From Lycorma delicatula (lineage: Eukaryota; Arthropoda; Insecta; Hemiptera; Fulgoridae), in NCBI RefSeq assembly GCF_047948215.1, contig NC_134455.1, forward strand, positions 79,845,689 to 79,909,688: 64,000 nt of DNA. The letters are read 5' to 3'. Position 1 is the first letter of the stretch; the number at the start of each line of letters is the position of its first letter. Below, in pieces: positions 60,181-64,000 of this stretch. Position numbers and translations under genes: made by a program. The notes under the pieces are model-generated. The model saw nothing but the letters and a program-made list of their open reading frames with translations, ran no database searches and was not told where the DNA came from.

Positions 60181-63100
60181 GCCAAACTTTTCGGTAATAA
60201 ATAAATAACTAAAATGTAAAGTCTACCGTTTCATGAAGCGTACGTGCACAAAACGATTGTTTGCAAATAAACACCGATTAATTAAGTCGGTGGTCGGATA
60301 AGGAAGCTCATCGCAAATGTAGATAAATTATAAAGGTTATGTATATAGTATAGCGCAGTTATTCCACGAAATTAGATATGTTCCTTAAAATACAATTTTT
60401 TTTAATTTCTTTATTTTAAGCAGTAGTACTTCCTTTATTTCCACTTGGATGCTGCGTGGTATTATCTGGCTTCTTTGATACTGATCAACAGACTACACAA
60501 AATAGCAGCGTGCAAAATAAAATTAATTAAAAAACAAATATTTATTCGTTATTACCAAACAATAACGATAAAAATAATCCACAAATTTAATACCGATTAA
60601 CGGAATTAAAAAATTATTGAGGTTTACAATAAAAAACGATCTTTTTTATGAAAAAGAAATAAAACAGAGAAAATCTAAATATAAAATCACAATTCGAAGT
60701 GCAAGTTTTACAATAAAACGATTGCTCGATAAAGGTAAACAATGATTTTATAAAGCTGTTTTTCTACTAACACCTCTCTTGCCACAATTTATTACAATAA
60801 TCCCTTTTCACACACCTAGTATTTTCAATATGAAAGTAACATTTCGCAATTAATATAATAGTTTGGTAAGAATTACGGCTTTGTGCAAAATGGATCTAGC
60901 GGATTTTTGTATCGCTACGATTTCTTAAAATGTAAAAAAGACCGATGTCGATATTAAAAAGACTATTTAAGCGGTGATCAAACAATTGTGCACGGTGACC
61001 GTTTCTGTACCCAGAGGATCAAAGTATACTTAGATATATAATTAGTCTATCATTCAAATCGACAGAATAAGATTTTATCTCAAAAATAAAATATTATCAT
61101 ATTATATTAACTGTGTGGAATTATCACGATTTAAATTTACATTAATCAGCAATCTCTAAATAACTAGAACATAACTGAAAATGAATCAGTTTAGCATTCT
61201 GGAGGTATCAAAAAATATTGCTATAATATGGCTAGGCAAAAATATTACGCGTTTAGATTAAACAAACGATTAGCGAAAAAAATTATGTAAGTAAACTGCT
61301 TTGACCGTCGTCGTTAAACGGAAGAAACTCCTACTACGGAGCGTAGTAGAAATTAATTAATTAATTTTATTTATAGATATCGACGGAAAATTTAAAAAAG
61401 GTTACGTTCAGAGATCAGTCTTAATTATTTTACGACAATAAACGTTCAAGACCGATTCACGATAAACCGTATGAAAAAAAGTTAAGAATAATTAATGTAT
61501 AATTAAATTTTTATTTACTTCAGTTTTTGTCAAATTTTTCTTTAAGAACTAGGCACGCTCACGCACGCGTGAACAAGTTATGATTATAAGGTATATTAGC
61601 AAACAGGGATGGGAATGCAATAATGCTCAATGACAGCGTACAAGCGACCGACCACCTACTTCATCACTATGTACAACTAACCATCACTATTACCGACACA
61701 ACATAACTATACCAAACATAAAGCGCCAGCACCATTAATGAAGAAAGAAGAGGTACGATGAAGTGGAGAATGCAGGCTGCTCCCACCTTCCCTTAATTAC
61801 GGTACCTATTATTGGCGGCGGTTTTTTGTCCGCGATTCTAGACCGTAATGAGAATATTTTATGCCTTTAACGAAATGAAATTCAAACTGACTGAACCTTT
61901 ATGACTTCATTACAGGCCAAGGACATACACACGGACATGCCATGCAAATTGTGAACGCCTCAATTTTATCGACTCCTCAACTTTTACTAAAATCCAGCGG
62001 GGCAAAACTAAATAAAAATAACTTAATAATCATTAATTATTCTTTAAGGAAATGTTTGTTATATTTATAAAATTATTTTTAAAAAAAGAAATATATTTTG
62101 TAAATACATACAACGATACCTATGAGATATATTACATTTAACTTTCGAGTAAGTTTTTATTGTTTATTTTATTTTTACAACGTAAATGATTCCTTGTCTA
62201 AGGTTAAACATTTTTTTTTTCATTTTAAAATTCTATTCTCAACATAACTGATAAACGCTTTCTAAGTGCAATTGTAATTTCATTTTCCAATTCTTTCAAA
62301 GATAAAAAGTTTGATGACTTAATCGCTAATAACTCGAAGGTGTTCACAGTTTTAAAGATAATTAAGAAATATAATTTAGCAAAGGACCGAGAAAATTAGT
62401 CGAAGGATGATTTAACACAATAAAATCCATCGAACATACTTTCTTTGGTCTTTCAAAATTTCTTTCTCTACATAAATCATCGAGATAACAGATGTACAAT
62501 ATAATATGTTCAATTTACACGGTTTGAGTTTTTCCATTAAACGAAGAAACTGTTCTTGCAAAGTGATTCGTAAACCAATCTACTTTTTAAAACCTTTGAT
62601 TGATGACCGACATCATTATTCACCCGATTATCAGTTGTTAAATTTAAATCTAGATTATCAAAAACTATATTTGTCCTATCATGTCAAATCATAAAAGAAA
62701 ATAGCATAACTTTCATATATGCCTCTTAGATATTTTTTTCTAATTAAATTTATTTTGTAACAATCTTTTTTCCAAACCGTATGTAAAATATTATTTACAT
62801 CTAAAGGTAATTCATTCTCCTTTGACTATGGATTTTATTCAGTTCCTTAACTGAAAAAATATCCCAATTCGTTGGTATTTCATTTGATTCAGAAAACTTA
62901 GAATTTCGTTAATCGATCTGGGCTTTCCTTAAAATTGTTCTTAAAATTCTCCTTTTCAACATTCCATACAAAATTATTAACTGTTTTTTCCAGTTTGATT
63001 TGTGAAAAGGAACTTAAAAATCCTAACAATCTTTTTAACAGTACTAGTCATATGCTTAACAAAATTTCTGCCTTATATATTTCGAATTTAAAAATAAATA

Positions 63101-63306
63101 ACTTCTATTCTTCCTCTTCTTCAAATGCTGTCTCCTTGTCAAAGATTCAAACATGACGATCATGGTATTAGATGTTTCTGTTCGAAAGAAATAAACTCGA
63201 TGAAATACTAAATCATTCCCTCAGAATACGCAGACACGATATTCTATACTTCTTCCTTCCTCCATCTACCTCTGCTCGGATCTTTTACCTACATTATTTC
63301 CTCATT

Positions 63307-63350
<44 letters not shown>

Positions 63351-64000
63351 TATGACAAATTTCCTATGAATAAAAAAAAAAAATAACCAAACAACTTGAA
63401 TTACCTACAGAGTCTTCTTTTTAGACAGCAAATCCGATGTACGTACGCGCGTAGGTGAATCCATTAGTGTACCGATTTTTATAGTTTTTTAATGAATTGA
63501 TGTAATACGATTTTAAGATTCAATCAATACGAAGCTCCTTTGACAAACTGTAAAATACAAGCTAAAATTATGACTCTCCAAACGAAAAATGATTGTTTTT
63601 CAGAAACGTAAAGATACTTTCGGAAAGAAAGAATCAAACTACAGGAAAATGGCGAACGGTTAAGGTTGGTTTACAACGAAGGGAGCAGAACAGAACGTAA
63701 GCTATAGTGCACCAGCGAAGGAAGCATTCGTTCAAGTGTAAACAGTTTTCGAGAGCGATCTACACTTCCATTTAAAAAAATAAATAAAAATTTTATTTTA
63801 TTGTTATATTTTTGCGATTCATTACTAAAAAAATGAACTTCACCAAAAAATCGATAGCTTTTAAATAACTTTTATTTCATTTTTGCATAACAAACATCGA
63901 CCACCGTTTCAGACAATGAATCCATATCCATGAAAAAATTGTTTAAAAAACTTGTTTACGTATAATAAATTTAAAAAAATTCAAATATCGTCTTTATAGC
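60181..64000. other. AT-rich stretch, no gene seen
   Basis: Contains (TA)n at 63310-63347. 61610-61830 is somewhat GC-richer without a usable frame. Reading frames at 62506, 62935 and 63172 are short and of AT-driven composition. Confidence 0.45.

Noticed and set aside
63172..63369. 65-codon frame ending in a Tyr-Ile run
   Set aside because: The end is (TA)n and the rest has no recognisable motif or gene structure.
63445..63470. 14-base match ATGGATTCACCTAC shared with the candidate exon at 44740-44821
   Set aside because: The match does not extend far and the flanks lack comparable splice sites, so chance is the simplest explanation.
1..64000. CRISPR arrays, operons, ribosomal RNA genes, phage or bacterial genes
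   Set aside because: No regularly spaced direct repeats, no closely packed frames and no rRNA-like conserved sequence. The content is that of an insect nuclear genome.

Overview
This window looks like non-coding DNA from a large, AT-rich insect genome. The sequence shows about 65-70 % A+T, many dinucleotide and trinucleotide microsatellites, spliced-gene signals rather than bacterial operons, and a dense mix of Tc1/mariner transposons, I-group LINEs and tRNA-derived SINEs. That mix is typical of insects. A hemipteran-type genome is my best guess, but this is an inference from repeat content, not an identification. No complete host gene is visible. The only convincing host-type coding signal is one 82-bp candidate exon at 44740-44821 (minus strand), so much of the window may be intron or intergenic DNA.

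Layout, left to right. 1-2940: AT-rich DNA with a small inverted-repeat element. 2941-6190: a decayed LINE (copy 1, minus strand) with endonuclease, reverse transcriptase and RNase H remnants. 8100-11150: a tRNA-type SINE head, then a 2.46-kb DNA transposon with ~265-bp terminal inverted repeats and a broken ~460-codon gene. 12391-12434: a perfect hairpin. 18815-21355: a SINE and a nearly intact mariner-like element with good inverted ends. 24103-24344: a perfect 72-bp-arm palindrome around (TA)n. 25638-28985: two broken transposases of one Tc1/mariner family, in the same orientation. 31018-35003: SINEs, LINE-tail repeats and a decayed DD34D-type mariner. 36537-42020: two inverted copies of one ~690-bp element bracketing a 486-bp foldback, which carries a hammerhead-like motif in each arm, and another mariner remnant. 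43735-44335: a LINE C-terminal fragment. 47167-52700: a near full-length LINE (copy 2, minus strand, same family as copy 1). 52905-55210: a plus-strand I-type LINE that keeps ORF1 and its 3' tail but has lost all of ORF2. 55211-64000: AT-rich DNA with microsatellites and a small GC-richer island near 59.8-60.2 kb.

The elements do not work together as a system. They are independent parasites in different stages of decay, and every transposase or reverse transcriptase I could read is interrupted. The most interesting unexplained structures are the foldback with hammerhead-like motifs, the perfect (TA)n-centred palindrome, the unclassified long-TIR transposon at 8.7-11.1 kb, the ORF1-only LINE, and the candidate exon.
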